DNA of 64,000 nucleotides from Desulfurellaceae bacterium bin18 (GTDB lineage Bacteria > Desulfobacterota > Binatia > Bin18), in assembly GCA_002238415.1 (NCBI GenBank), contig MPMI01000018.1, forward strand, positions 39,211 to 103,210, written 5' to 3'. Of this stretch, positions 45,080-53,776 are shown one piece after another (within the stretch, counting starts at the first letter, position 1; each line of letters starts with the position of its first letter). The position numbers were made by a program, and so were the translations under genes. The notes under the pieces were generated by a model. It was not told where the DNA came from. It saw only the letters and a program-made list of their open reading frames with translations, and did not search any database.

Positions 45080-46969
45080 TCAGGCCGCGACCTTCTTCAC
45101 CCCGTTTGTTTCCCAGCCGGGTGGTAAGCTGGGAGCCGTGGGCGGCTCCAGCCCGGTCTCCTCTTTACAGCGTACCAGGAGTTCTTGGAGTGGCGGACCA
45201 AAATCGAACGTCTGTAGCTCGCCCCGGCTCTCCTTCATGCGCTGCCGCAACGCTTGGGTGGCGTCCTCGTCCACTTCAGATGTTTCTGGGTCGCACACCA
45301 CGCCGTAATCGGAGGCAGCTTTTTTCACGGACACCAACTCGCGCACGACATCAACCCGGACTTTTTCGATGTCGCGTTCCAGCGGGTCGCCCCAGCCGCC
45401 GCCGCCTGCGGTTTGGAAGACGAGCTGGTCGCCCGGTTCGACTTTGATCTGGTCGCATTTTGAGGGCAGGACAGTTCGGGTTCCATCGGTGTGGACCAGA
45501 ATTTTCGTCGAGCGCATCCCCGGTTTGCCCCCGAGAATCCCCCAGGGGGGAGTCAGCCAGCGGTCGTCGTGAATGGCGATCTCGCCCGGTTCGAGAAAGG
45601 TGTACCATTTGTCGATGCCGTTCCCACCCCGATGCAAACCGGCTCCGCCGGAGTCGATGACGGACGAATAGCGATCCACGCGCAGGGGGCAATAGCTTTC
45701 GAGGTATTCGGTTGGAATATTGGTGAAGAGCGGCCACCAGGAGTGACCATCCATACCGTCCCCAATCGGTCGGCCCGGAATGCCGCCATAGCCGATCTCC
45801 ATAATAAAGAAGAAGTTGTCGTCCTTATCGTTGCCGCTGTACAGCAAGTGAGGGCTGGTGCCGTAGCCGGCCGCGGTTGTCAGTTCCGGGCTCTGCTGGC
45901 CGAGACAGCCGCCCATGACATCAAACAGGCGGGCCAGGGCATGGGTGCGGCAGCCCAGCGGAGCGGGGAATTTCGGATGGAGGAGGGAGCCGTCCGGCAT
46001 GCGGGCGTCAATCAGATCGTAAAAGCCGTCGTTAAACAGAATCTGGGGGTCGTAGACCATGATGAGGTAGACGCCGATGAACATCTTGAACATGCCCGGA
46101 TTGAGATAAAAATTGATCGGCCCAACCGCCTGCGGGTCGGTGCCGGTCCAATCGAAAATCGCCTTGTTGCCCTCACGCCAGATGGTGAGTTTCATTTTGA
46201 ACGGACCGTTGCCGAGCCCGTCATCATCAATATAGTCCTCGAAGGACTGGGGCTCGGTCGGGATATTGCGCTGGATGAGGGTCTGGACGGCCCGATAGGT
46301 CCGGTCCAGCAATGCCTGGCAGGCGGCCAGATAGATATCTCGCCCAAAGCGCTCACACAGTTCCCGTACACGCTGCTCAGCGGTCTTGCAGCCAGCCACA
46401 ATCCCCATGAGATCCGAGCGGTTCATCATCGGGATGCGGACATTGTTCAGAATCAGATCCAGGACAGCCTGGTTGAGTTCTCCTTTTTCAAACAGTTTGA
46501 CGGGCGGAATGCGGAGTCCCTCACCAAAGATTGAGGTCGCGTTGGTCGGAAACGAGCCGGGCAGCGGGCCGCCCACGTCCATTTGATGGCCGAACATCGA
46601 AGTCCAGCCGATGAGTTCGTCGCCGTCAAAGACGGGCACCAGCACGAGAAAGTCGTTGATGTGGGAAATAGCCCCTCCGCACAGATAGGGGTCGTTGAGC
46701 AGAATGACATCACCGGGATAGAGCGGCTGGTCAAAACGCTCCATCATCTCCCGGATATAGGAGCCAAACTGCCCGACGACCATCCGGCCGTTGGGGTCGC
46801 AGATCATGGGGAATTCGTCGTGCTGCTCACGGATCACCGGTGACATGGCCGTGCGGAACAGCACCGCATCCATTTCATAGCGGTAATTCTTGAGTGCACT
46901 CTCGATAATGTCGAGAGTAACGGGATCGACCTCGATATCTGGAATCTCAGCAATTTTTACATCGCGCAT
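45080..46969 (-). CDS. Hydantoinase B/oxoprolinase family subunit
   Basis: A 629-residue protein with the HyuB/acetone carboxylase alpha-like pattern: VTLDIIESALKN at the start, DVILLNDPYLCGG near residue 83, and GHQMDVGGPLPGS near residue 126. The end of the core has FQTAGGGGWGDP near residue 530. With the HyuA subunit just upstream it forms an ATP-dependent hydrolase of cyclic amides (hydantoin, 5-oxoproline) or a related carboxylase. The two genes are 13 bases apart in one operon. Substrate unknown. Confidence 0.92.
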   Translation of the reverse strand: MRDVKIAEIPDIEVDPVTLDIIESALKNYRYEMDAVLFRTAMSPVIREQHDEFPMICDPNGRMVVGQFGSYIREMMERFDQPLYPGDVILLNDPYLCGGAISHINDFLVLVPVFDGDELIGWTSMFGHQMDVGGPLPGSFPTNATSIFGEGLRIPPVKLFEKGELNQAVLDLILNNVRIPMMNRSDLMGIVAGCKTAEQRVRELCERFGRDIYLAACQALLDRTYRAVQTLIQRNIPTEPQSFEDYIDDDGLGNGPFKMKLTIWREGNKAIFDWTGTDPQAVGPINFYLNPGMFKMFIGVYLIMVYDPQILFNDGFYDLIDARMPDGSLLHPKFPAPLGCRTHALARLFDVMGGCLGQQSPELTTAAGYGTSPHLLYSGNDKDDNFFFIMEIGYGGIPGRPIGDGMDGHSWWPLFTNIPTEYLESYCPLRVDRYSSVIDSGGAGLHRGGNGIDKWYTFLEPGEIAIHDDRWLTPPWGILGGKPGMRSTKILVHTDGTRTVLPSKCDQIKVEPGDQLVFQTAGGGGWGDPLERDIEKVRVDVVRELVSVKKAASDYGVVCDPETSEVDEDATQALRQRMKESRGELQTFDFGPPLQELLVRCKEETGLEPPTAPSLPPGWETNGVKKVAA

Positions 46970-46982
46970 GATTGGACCCCTC

Positions 46983-49037
46983 TCATTGTGCAGTGGGCTG
47001 AATCAAAATATTACCATATGTATCAATTTCTCCGGAAAAGCCTGGTAACACGACCGTGGTGGAGTCCATCTCGGTCACAATCGCCGGGCCGGGCAGGCGA
47101 TTGCCCGGTGTGAGCTTGGCCCGATCATAAATCGGGGTGGTCAAGAAGTTGCCGTCAAAATAAATCCGGTGTTCGTCAACTTGGGCGTGGGCCGCGGACG
47201 GTCCATCTGTTTCGCCCTCGGGCCAGTGCAACGTCGTTCCCGTGCCGAGGGCGACCGCACGAAGGTTGACGATCTCACACTCGGCGTCCAGACGAAAACG
47301 GTAGAGCTGTTCGTGTAGGGCGTGAAATTGTTCCGCCAGCGCCGCCGTTCCGTTGGTTTGTAACTCGTCGAGTGTTGTCGTCATCGGCAGTTCATAGCCC
47401 TGGCGGAAGTAGCGCATGTCGGCGTTATAGAAAATCCGCTGCTGCTGTCGAGAGATGCCTTCCTGCTCCAACCAGCCGGTCGCCTCCGCGCTCAGCCCTT
47501 CGAGGATCTCAATGACCTCCGGCGCGGTAATCTGATCCAGGGTGCGGAAGACGGTCCGAGAGAATTCTTCCCGGTAGTCGCAACACACATCGCCCATTGC
47601 GCATAAAATGCCCGGTGCGGGGGGGACGATAACCGGAAACGCGCCAATAAGCTTAGCCACCGCGTTGGCGTGCAACGGTCCGGCGCCGCCAAATGCGGCC
47701 AGGGCGAAATTGCGTGGATCGTAGCCGCGCTGGACGGAGACCAAACGTAAGGCCCCATGCATATTCTCATTCACGATGTCCAGGATGCCCTGGGCGGTCT
47801 GATATACATCGAGGCCGAGTTTTTTTCCAATACGCTCGACCGCGGTGTGGGCGGCCTCCGTATCCAGCGTCATCTCGCCGCCCAGCAGATTGGGGGGCAG
47901 ATGGCCCAGGACCACGTTGGCGTCTGTCACCGTGGGCTCCGTCCCACCCTGGCCATAGCTGGCCGGACCGGGAGCGGCGCCGGCACTCTGCGGACCGACC
48001 CGGAGCGCGCTGGTAATCTCGGGCACATGCGCAATGGAGCCGCCGCCGGCCCCGATACTGCGGACATCAACCGAAGGAACCTTAATCGGGAAATAGCCCA
48101 GGGTCGTTTCCCGCGAAATCGTCTGGCTGCCATCCTGACACAGGGCCACGTCGGTGGACGTGCCGCCCATATCGAGGGTCAACAGATGCGGGAAGCCGGC
48201 CTTTTTGGCAATATACAGCGCCCCCGCAACGCCACCGGCCGGGCCTGACATCACGGCGTACACCGGTCGTTCCTGTGCCATACGCAAGGTCATCAGGCCG
48301 GCGTCAGAGCGGAGAATATTGACGGCCGCCTTCAGGCCGTGCGCTGTGAGCTGGTCTGCAAAGCTGCGCATATACTGGGCGACTTTCGGCCGCACGTAGG
48401 AATTCATCACCGCGGTGAGGGCGCGTTCGTATTCCCGAAACTCCGGCAAGACTTCCGACGAAGCGGTAATCGGCGTGTTGGGTAGCACCTCCTGGGCGAT
48501 CTCTTTGACGCGCTTTTCATGGCTTTGATTGGCGTACGAATTAATGAGGGAAATCGTCAGCGCTTCGATTCCCTGGGCGCCCAAATCTTGCAGGTCGGTC
48601 CGTAGCGCGCCCTCGTCCAGCGGGGTGACTACCTGCCCGCGGGTGTCGATACGCTCAATGGCCTCGCGGGTGTATTCGATGGCTGCGGGCGGGTCCGGCT
48701 TCTCCATAATCATCCAGCCGGCGAGTGGACCCGGCGTCCAGGAGCGCGCCAGGTGGAGGATTTGCTTAAAGCCTTGGGTTGTAATCAGGCCAACCTTGGC
48801 ACCCTTGCCCTCAAGGACAGCGTTGGTTGCCACGGTCGTCCCGTGCATAATCTGAGCGATGTCGCCGGGCGAGATGTTGGCCGAGCGGCAGATTTTCTCA
48901 ATCCCGGCCAGCACGCCCACCGATGGATCGCTGGGGGTAGACGGAGTTTTGGCGCGGACCTGCCGACCATTCTCCTCGTCAAAAAGGATAAGATCGGTAA
49001 ACGTGCCACCGACATCAACGCCAAGTTTGAAGGACAT
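46983..49037 (-). CDS. Hydantoinase A/oxoprolinase family subunit
   Basis: A 684-residue ATP-binding subunit of the actin/HSP70-like fold. It begins KLGVDVGGTFTDLILFD, the phosphate-1 loop, and has LTLDMGGTSTDVAL (phosphate-2) near residue 293 and AFGGAGPLHA near residue 453. It activates the cyclic amide substrate by phosphorylation for its partner subunit. It is translated before HyuB. A small coiled-coil protein gene lies upstream. Confidence 0.93.
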   Translation of the reverse strand: MSFKLGVDVGGTFTDLILFDEENGRQVRAKTPSTPSDPSVGVLAGIEKICRSANISPGDIAQIMHGTTVATNAVLEGKGAKVGLITTQGFKQILHLARSWTPGPLAGWMIMEKPDPPAAIEYTREAIERIDTRGQVVTPLDEGALRTDLQDLGAQGIEALTISLINSYANQSHEKRVKEIAQEVLPNTPITASSEVLPEFREYERALTAVMNSYVRPKVAQYMRSFADQLTAHGLKAAVNILRSDAGLMTLRMAQERPVYAVMSGPAGGVAGALYIAKKAGFPHLLTLDMGGTSTDVALCQDGSQTISRETTLGYFPIKVPSVDVRSIGAGGGSIAHVPEITSALRVGPQSAGAAPGPASYGQGGTEPTVTDANVVLGHLPPNLLGGEMTLDTEAAHTAVERIGKKLGLDVYQTAQGILDIVNENMHGALRLVSVQRGYDPRNFALAAFGGAGPLHANAVAKLIGAFPVIVPPAPGILCAMGDVCCDYREEFSRTVFRTLDQITAPEVIEILEGLSAEATGWLEQEGISRQQQRIFYNADMRYFRQGYELPMTTTLDELQTNGTAALAEQFHALHEQLYRFRLDAECEIVNLRAVALGTGTTLHWPEGETDGPSAAHAQVDEHRIYFDGNFLTTPIYDRAKLTPGNRLPGPAIVTEMDSTTVVLPGFSGEIDTYGNILIQPTAQ

Positions 49038-49113
49038 GAAGAGCCTGCACTTTCTGATTCAGGGGCTGATTCACGGGTACGGGTTGGTCGCCTTTTCCCG
49101 TGCTCTCTGGCCG

Positions 49114-49446
49114 TCAGGACGAAACCGCGCGAACCGCGGCTTGGTATGATTCCGTGGTCTCGCCCTTGTCCGTTTCTTCCAACTCCTGGTGGACAACCCG
49201 TAGGACCCGTTCGAGGTACTCCGCCCGCCAGCGTTCCCGTTCGGCCATAACGGAGTCATCCGGACGATAGGCTTCGATGTCGTGCTGCGTGAACAGGCCC
49301 TTGGCCGCAGCCAGACGCTCAACGCTGTCGAGGCGCTCCCGCAGCACAGAGACCTCGCCGGCCAGGGCCATGACAATCCCCATAACCGTATCGATCTGGG
49401 GGTCGTTGAAAAAAGTCGGGCGCTTGCCTTTTGCTTTGCGCGGCAT
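49114..49446 (-). CDS. Small coiled-coil protein upstream of hydantoinase genes
   Basis: A 110-residue protein. Residues ~20-45 (TVMGIVMALAGEVSVLRERLDSVERL) form a heptad-like helix, and the C-terminal half is charged. The start MPRKAKGKRPTF is basic. It sits between the methyltransferase and HyuA on the same strand, 76 bases upstream of the HyuA start, so it may be co-transcribed with them. No known family. Confidence 0.6.
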   Translation of the reverse strand: MPRKAKGKRPTFFNDPQIDTVMGIVMALAGEVSVLRERLDSVERLAAAKGLFTQHDIEAYRPDDSVMAERERWRAEYLERVLRVVHQELEETDKGETTESYQAAVRAVSS

Positions 49447-49458
49447 GAAGGTCTCCTG

Positions 49459-50613
49459 CTATTTGGTCGCGCCAAAGACGAACCACGCCCCGCCGCCGCC
49501 GAAATCGCCCCCCTGGAATTTCTCGGTACGGGCCTGGGCACGTTCCAGGGCACTCGGGATCATCGTCTGGATGACACCCCGTGCGGCAAAACCGGACTCT
49601 TCGGCCAGCTTTTGGAGGTCCATGGAATGCACCGTCCCCCAGAAGGGTTCGTTGTTGTTATAGGTGTCCCAGTCAAGAATAAATGCCTCGTAGGGTGGCA
49701 TGCCTTCATATTGCGGCACCTCTTGGTGGAGCATCATGCCCCCCGGCCGCAACAAGCGGTGGCACTCTTTCATGATATTGCGAATGGCCTGACTCGAAGT
49801 CTCGTGCAGCAAAATATGAGAGACGATGAGGTCAAAGGAGCCCGCCTCGAAATTGGTCCGCTCTGCATTCTGCTGAGAAAAATGGACGCGCTTGCCCAGT
49901 GCCTCGGCGCGTGCATGGGCATAGCGCAGGACGGGTGCGCCCACGTCAATGGCAAAGACTTCGGCTTCGGGATAGGCGTCAGCATAGGGCAGGGTGCTAT
50001 GCCCGACGGTGCAACCCATATCCAGGATGCGAGCGGGCCGGAAGTCCGCATGCTGCTCTTTGAGGTGCAGCACAACCGACTGACCCATTTCATCGTTCAG
50101 GCTGCCTAAGCGGCTCATGGCGTAAATATAGACGGCCCGGTCATAGGTCGCTCCGGCGGCTACGTCGTCCTGCTCCAACTCGGTATGATAGCCGCCCGGC
50201 TGACAGTGAATGTCTACGGCTGTGTGGTAGGCTGGAATGGCTAAGTCCGGATTCAGAGTGAGAGAGCCGAGCGTCTTTCCGTTTGTGGCAGCGCGCTCCC
50301 GTAGCTGTGGGAGCTGGCGTTCCACGCTCACATTGACCGCATCCCACATCATTTCCTGGCTGGTCCGCAGCAGCGTGCTCCACATCTGGTAATAGGGTTC
50401 GTCCTGCATGACGCTGCGGACTTCGTGCCGATCTTGGGGAGGACGCTGATGCTCACGCGCAAAGCGGGGAGCCGCCTTGTGCTCGTAAATAGCCTTATTA
50501 CCGGGCGAGACTTTGGTTGCCAGATGGACCTTGAGGCTTTGGACAAAATTTTGCCGCGCCAACTCATCGTGGGTGGCTGTCGGGAGCAGGTCGTGTTGTA
50601 ACTGCGTATTCAT
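49459..50613 (-). CDS. Class I SAM-dependent methyltransferase
   Basis: About 384 residues from ATG 50613, preceded by GGAGGAG. A long N-terminal helical extension (residues 1-180) precedes a Rossmann methyltransferase domain: ILDMGCTVGHSTLPYA is motif I (about 200-215), FDLIVSHILLHE the acceptor strand and LLRPGGMMLHQEVP motif III. The domain resembles ubiquinone/menaquinone-type methyltransferases. It starts 39 bases from the end of the LLM gene, on the same strand. Confidence 0.87.
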   Translation of the reverse strand: MNTQLQHDLLPTATHDELARQNFVQSLKVHLATKVSPGNKAIYEHKAAPRFAREHQRPPQDRHEVRSVMQDEPYYQMWSTLLRTSQEMMWDAVNVSVERQLPQLRERAATNGKTLGSLTLNPDLAIPAYHTAVDIHCQPGGYHTELEQDDVAAGATYDRAVYIYAMSRLGSLNDEMGQSVVLHLKEQHADFRPARILDMGCTVGHSTLPYADAYPEAEVFAIDVGAPVLRYAHARAEALGKRVHFSQQNAERTNFEAGSFDLIVSHILLHETSSQAIRNIMKECHRLLRPGGMMLHQEVPQYEGMPPYEAFILDWDTYNNNEPFWGTVHSMDLQKLAEESGFAARGVIQTMIPSALERAQARTEKFQGGDFGGGGAWFVFGATK

Positions 50614-50651
50614 AGTGACTCCTCCATGCAATGTGTCCTCTCTCCATAGCG

Positions 50652-51674
50652 TCATTCGGCAAAGGCGGCAATCATTGCGGCGTTATTGCGACGCACCTCT
50701 TCCGGGTCGGCGGCAAAAGAAGGGCTGAGCAAGAGCAGCGTATCAAACAAACCGTCAAACGCGGCGAGCTGTTGCCGGACATCATCGGGTGTCCCGGCTA
50801 AGACCAGGGCATCAATCATATCGTCGCTCACGGCCGCAAGCATGGCCGCAACGTCATTCCGTCTCATCGCGTCTCGGATGGCGAGCTTGGCCTGCGTAAA
50901 GCCTGGGGGGTCAAGAATCACATCGAAATAGGGCAGGGTGGCATAAAAGGCGACGGCATGTCTGGCCAAATCGCGTGCCTGCTGACGGTTGGTATGCACC
51001 GCGCAGCATTTCACGGCGCAAATCTCGAAGCCGTTTCTGTCTCGCCCGCTGCGGCTGAAGCCCTTTTTCAGATTTGGATGGACGATATCCGTAAAATATT
51101 GAGGCGTATTGAGCACGTTGAGGATAATGCCGTCGGCCAGGGCACCGGAGAGCTGGATCATATTGGGCAGAACCGCGGCCAGATAAATAGGGACGCTGGG
51201 ATGGGCCGGCTCCGTAAGGCGTTGATAATTGCGAACTTGATAAAATTCTCCGCTGTACTCGACTGCCCGCGTTGGTGAGCCCTGCCACATGGTACGAATA
51301 CACTCGACATATTCACGCATCCGAGCAACGGGTTTGCGGTACTCCAGGCCGTGCCACTGCTCGTTCCAGTCTTTCGGTGCAGTCCCAAGCCCCAAAATGA
51401 AACGCCCTTGGGTATACTCGGCGAGGGACATTGCGCTTAACTCGGTCAACATGGGAGGACGAGCAAAATGGGCGACTGCCGTCCCGAGGCGGACGGTCCG
51501 GACCGCACTGGCTATGGCAGTCAGGGGCACAAAGGCATCCCGCCACAGCTCCGCAGCCCAAATGCTCTCCGCCCCAGCGTCTTCCGCTTGCGTGGCAAAG
51601 CGGACAATATGATCGAGGGTCAGCTTATCTCCATTAAAGAGAACGCCCCATTTTAACGGCCTGACTTGTGCCAT
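50652..51674 (-). CDS. LLM-class flavin-dependent oxidoreductase
   Basis: A 340-residue luciferase-superfamily protein. It begins KWGVLFNGDKLTLDHI and contains GRFILGLGTAPKDWNEQW (about residues 90-107) and VPIYLAAVLPNMIQLSGALADG (split here by family loops). It probably uses F420 or FMN. First gene of a minus-strand run with a methyltransferase, the coiled-coil protein and hydantoinase subunits. These could together modify and open a cyclic amide substrate. Confidence 0.86.
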   Translation of the reverse strand: MAQVRPLKWGVLFNGDKLTLDHIVRFATQAEDAGAESIWAAELWRDAFVPLTAIASAVRTVRLGTAVAHFARPPMLTELSAMSLAEYTQGRFILGLGTAPKDWNEQWHGLEYRKPVARMREYVECIRTMWQGSPTRAVEYSGEFYQVRNYQRLTEPAHPSVPIYLAAVLPNMIQLSGALADGIILNVLNTPQYFTDIVHPNLKKGFSRSGRDRNGFEICAVKCCAVHTNRQQARDLARHAVAFYATLPYFDVILDPPGFTQAKLAIRDAMRRNDVAAMLAAVSDDMIDALVLAGTPDDVRQQLAAFDGLFDTLLLLSPSFAADPEEVRRNNAAMIAAFAE

Positions 51675-51874
51675 ACGAAGAATCTCCTCGCCCTTCCGGT
51701 TCTATGCTTCCGCCTGCGGCACCTGCCCTATACGCGAGAGGAAGGGGTAATAATATAACATAGTTTGACAGCACGTGGCCAAAAAAATGTAGAGTAATGC
51801 TTCCGAGTATGCTATAGGAGGCCGTTAGTTTTGTAGAGGATGCAAGGATCCGAGGGGTCCTGTTCGGAAAAGCC

Positions 51875-52282
51875 TTGAAAATTCTTTTGACGATTCTGGT
51901 TGGTTGTGCCCTGACCGGATGCGCGAGTCGCCCGACAAAACCTCTGGTTTTGACTGAACAGATAGGGGCGATTCCGGTCGAATTCACGACGACGAATTGC
52001 ACGATTCCTATTCTTGATTCTCCTCCCGCGTCAGCCCACGAGGTGATCGCCCGCGTGAAAACGTATGGCAATCCGGGTACGGGCATGGAAGCCATGCAGA
52101 CTGCACTGCACCGTGAGGCGTGTGCGATAGGGGCAGAGGCCATTGTCCTGCAGCGGATGAAAGCCGGAGAGTTCCAGGACGAAATAACAGTGGCCCATGT
52201 CGGGGCGAGTACCGCCCGAGACTATCGAAGCCGGGCAGACTACGAATTCCAACTGGTTGGTTTGGCCATTCGCTATAAATAA
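51875..52282 (+). CDS. Outer-membrane lipoprotein of unknown function
   Basis: A 135-residue protein starting with TTG. The signal ends in a good lipobox, ALTGC, with the lipid-anchored Cys near residue 16. The mature part has two Cys residues further on and a C-terminal YEFQLVGLAIRYK strand. It lies upstream of the YCF48-like/MMPL envelope cluster but is separated from it by about 150 bases. Confidence 0.7.
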   Translation: MKILLTILVGCALTGCASRPTKPLVLTEQIGAIPVEFTTTNCTIPILDSPPASAHEVIARVKTYGNPGTGMEAMQTALHREACAIGAEAIVLQRMKAGEFQDEITVAHVGASTARDYRSRADYEFQLVGLAIRYK

Positions 52283-52339
52283 AAAAATTGAACCAGAAAC
52301 AGCTTCAATCATCCTGGTGAAGCGGCCCTAAGGGGTCCC

Positions 52340-52368
52340 TTGACAGTTCCGTCCGTACTTCATAAGTA
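52340..52368 (+). promoter_or_regulatory. Possible sigma-70-type promoter
   Basis: TTGACA (52340-52345) is followed after 17 bases by TAAGTA (52363-52368). The -35 box is perfect and the -10 box weak. It would drive the YCF48-like/MMPL cluster. Confidence 0.3.
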
Positions 52369-52434
52369 AGGGTGCTTAACCTCCGGGTCTGACTGACGAC
52401 AACACTTCCCCGGCCTTAGTAAGGAGAGAAAATC

Positions 52435-53670
52435 TTGAAAAGACAAATGCATTTGGTGTGGCGGCGTGCGGCTTGGAGCATTCTGGCCGCCGCCCTCTTT
52501 ACGCTGTCTGCTTGTGTTGAAGCAGCCGACGAAGAGGTGCTGCGTGAACTCAACGAAATGGGAGCGTCCAGGGGGAATGTGTTTCCCGACCGTGAAGATT
52601 TCTATGACGCCTTTGTCCTTGACGCCAATAATGCCTGGGTCGCCGGCGGACGGGGGCTTATTCTGCATGTGACCAATAACGGACAAGATTTCGCCATGCT
52701 GGAGACCGGAGTCCAAAAGGCAATCTACGAGATTGATTTTGCGACTGCTCAGGACGGGGTTGCCGTTGGACAGGATGGGATCGTCCTCAAGACCAGCGAC
52801 GGCGGAAAAGCCTGGAATAAAATCCCTATCGAATTGCCCCTTCAAGACTGGCAGGTAGCCCAGCCGCACTATTTTGCGGTCAGCCGTGGTGCGGACGCAC
52901 AACATATTTGGGCCGTCGGTCCGGTGGGCGCGGTTATCCGTTCACAAGACGGTGGAGAAACCTGGGAAAATCTCTCGCTGTGGTGCGATTTGAGCTTCGA
53001 TAATTTCGCAACGTCGGACCCCGCGGATGATCCCGAGTCAACCCTGCGGCTGAATCCGTGCGATGTGACGCTGAACGGTGTGTCCTTCCCCACGAATACG
53101 GACGGGTGGGTCACGGGCGAATTTGGAATTATCTTGCGCACCCAGGATGGTGGCGTCACCTGGCAGCGGCAACGCAATGTGCACAACCTGCCGAAATACA
53201 CCCGCCCGGAACTCTCCGAAGAGGAAGCGATCCGGCAGCGTATCCCCCCTCTCTATATTGAAGACCTCTTCCTGATTGATGTAGATTTTCGGAACGCCCA
53301 GGAGGGGTATGTCACGGGGGAGAGTGGCACGTTGCTACAAACGACAGATGCGGGGGAGACGTGGACAAATATTCCAAGCGGAAGTTTTAACACACTCCTG
53401 TCCGTGACTGCTGCTCCAAATGAGAACCGTAATGACTTTGCGACCGGCGTCCTTGGCACGATGGCCTCGGCCACAAGCGATGCCTGGCAGCTTGACGACG
53501 ATGTCCGTCAGCATGTGCTGACATGGATTCGCACGGCGTCTTTTGCGTCTGACGGACAGTTCGGCGTTGCGTGTGGAGGAAAGGGTACGGTCTTGGTCAC
53601 GTCTGACGGTGGCAAGAGCTGGACCACCACGGATAAGGCAAAGCTGTATGCCGCGAACCCGTCCCTCTAA
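52435..53670 (+). CDS. YCF48-like beta-propeller protein (BNR/photosystem II stability factor-related)
   Basis: A 411-residue exported protein. TTG 52435 is chosen because AAGGAGAG lies 7 bases before it. A signal peptide ends near SAC, so it may be lipid-anchored. Repeats of the DGGxTW type form a propeller: SDGGKAWNK, QDGGETWEN, QDGGVTWQR, TDAGETWTN and SDGGKSWTT. Related proteins regularly accompany MMPL/RND exporters with DUF1302 and DUF1329 proteins. It is probably a periplasmic accessory factor of the transporter starting at 53777. Confidence 0.87.
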   Translation: MKRQMHLVWRRAAWSILAAALFTLSACVEAADEEVLRELNEMGASRGNVFPDREDFYDAFVLDANNAWVAGGRGLILHVTNNGQDFAMLETGVQKAIYEIDFATAQDGVAVGQDGIVLKTSDGGKAWNKIPIELPLQDWQVAQPHYFAVSRGADAQHIWAVGPVGAVIRSQDGGETWENLSLWCDLSFDNFATSDPADDPESTLRLNPCDVTLNGVSFPTNTDGWVTGEFGIILRTQDGGVTWQRQRNVHNLPKYTRPELSEEEAIRQRIPPLYIEDLFLIDVDFRNAQEGYVTGESGTLLQTTDAGETWTNIPSGSFNTLLSVTAAPNENRNDFATGVLGTMASATSDAWQLDDDVRQHVLTWIRTASFASDGQFGVACGGKGTVLVTSDGGKSWTTTDKAKLYAANPSL

Positions 53671-53776
53671 GGGTGCATACCCATCAGCCCAACGGTGCTG
53701 TCATGACTGACATGCCTATAAACAGGACACATTACTCACACGCTACTACGCCCCTGCTCGCGTAAGGAGGAATAAC

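Noticed and set aside
44484..45308. Plus-strand frame opposite the lipoprotein-like gene
   Set aside because: The translation has no signal, domain or ribosome-binding site, and it runs into the end of hydantoinase B.
45491..46534. Long plus-strand open frame of 347 codons
   Set aside because: It lies opposite the conserved hydantoinase B gene; G+C-rich codon use opens the antisense frame, and the translation shows no domain or protein-like pattern. The same applies to 36243-37238 and 58842-60029.
51765..51793. TTGACA as promoter for the lipoprotein gene
   Set aside because: At 17 bases the -10 position reads TGTAGA and at 19 bases TAGAGT, both weak, so it was not listed.
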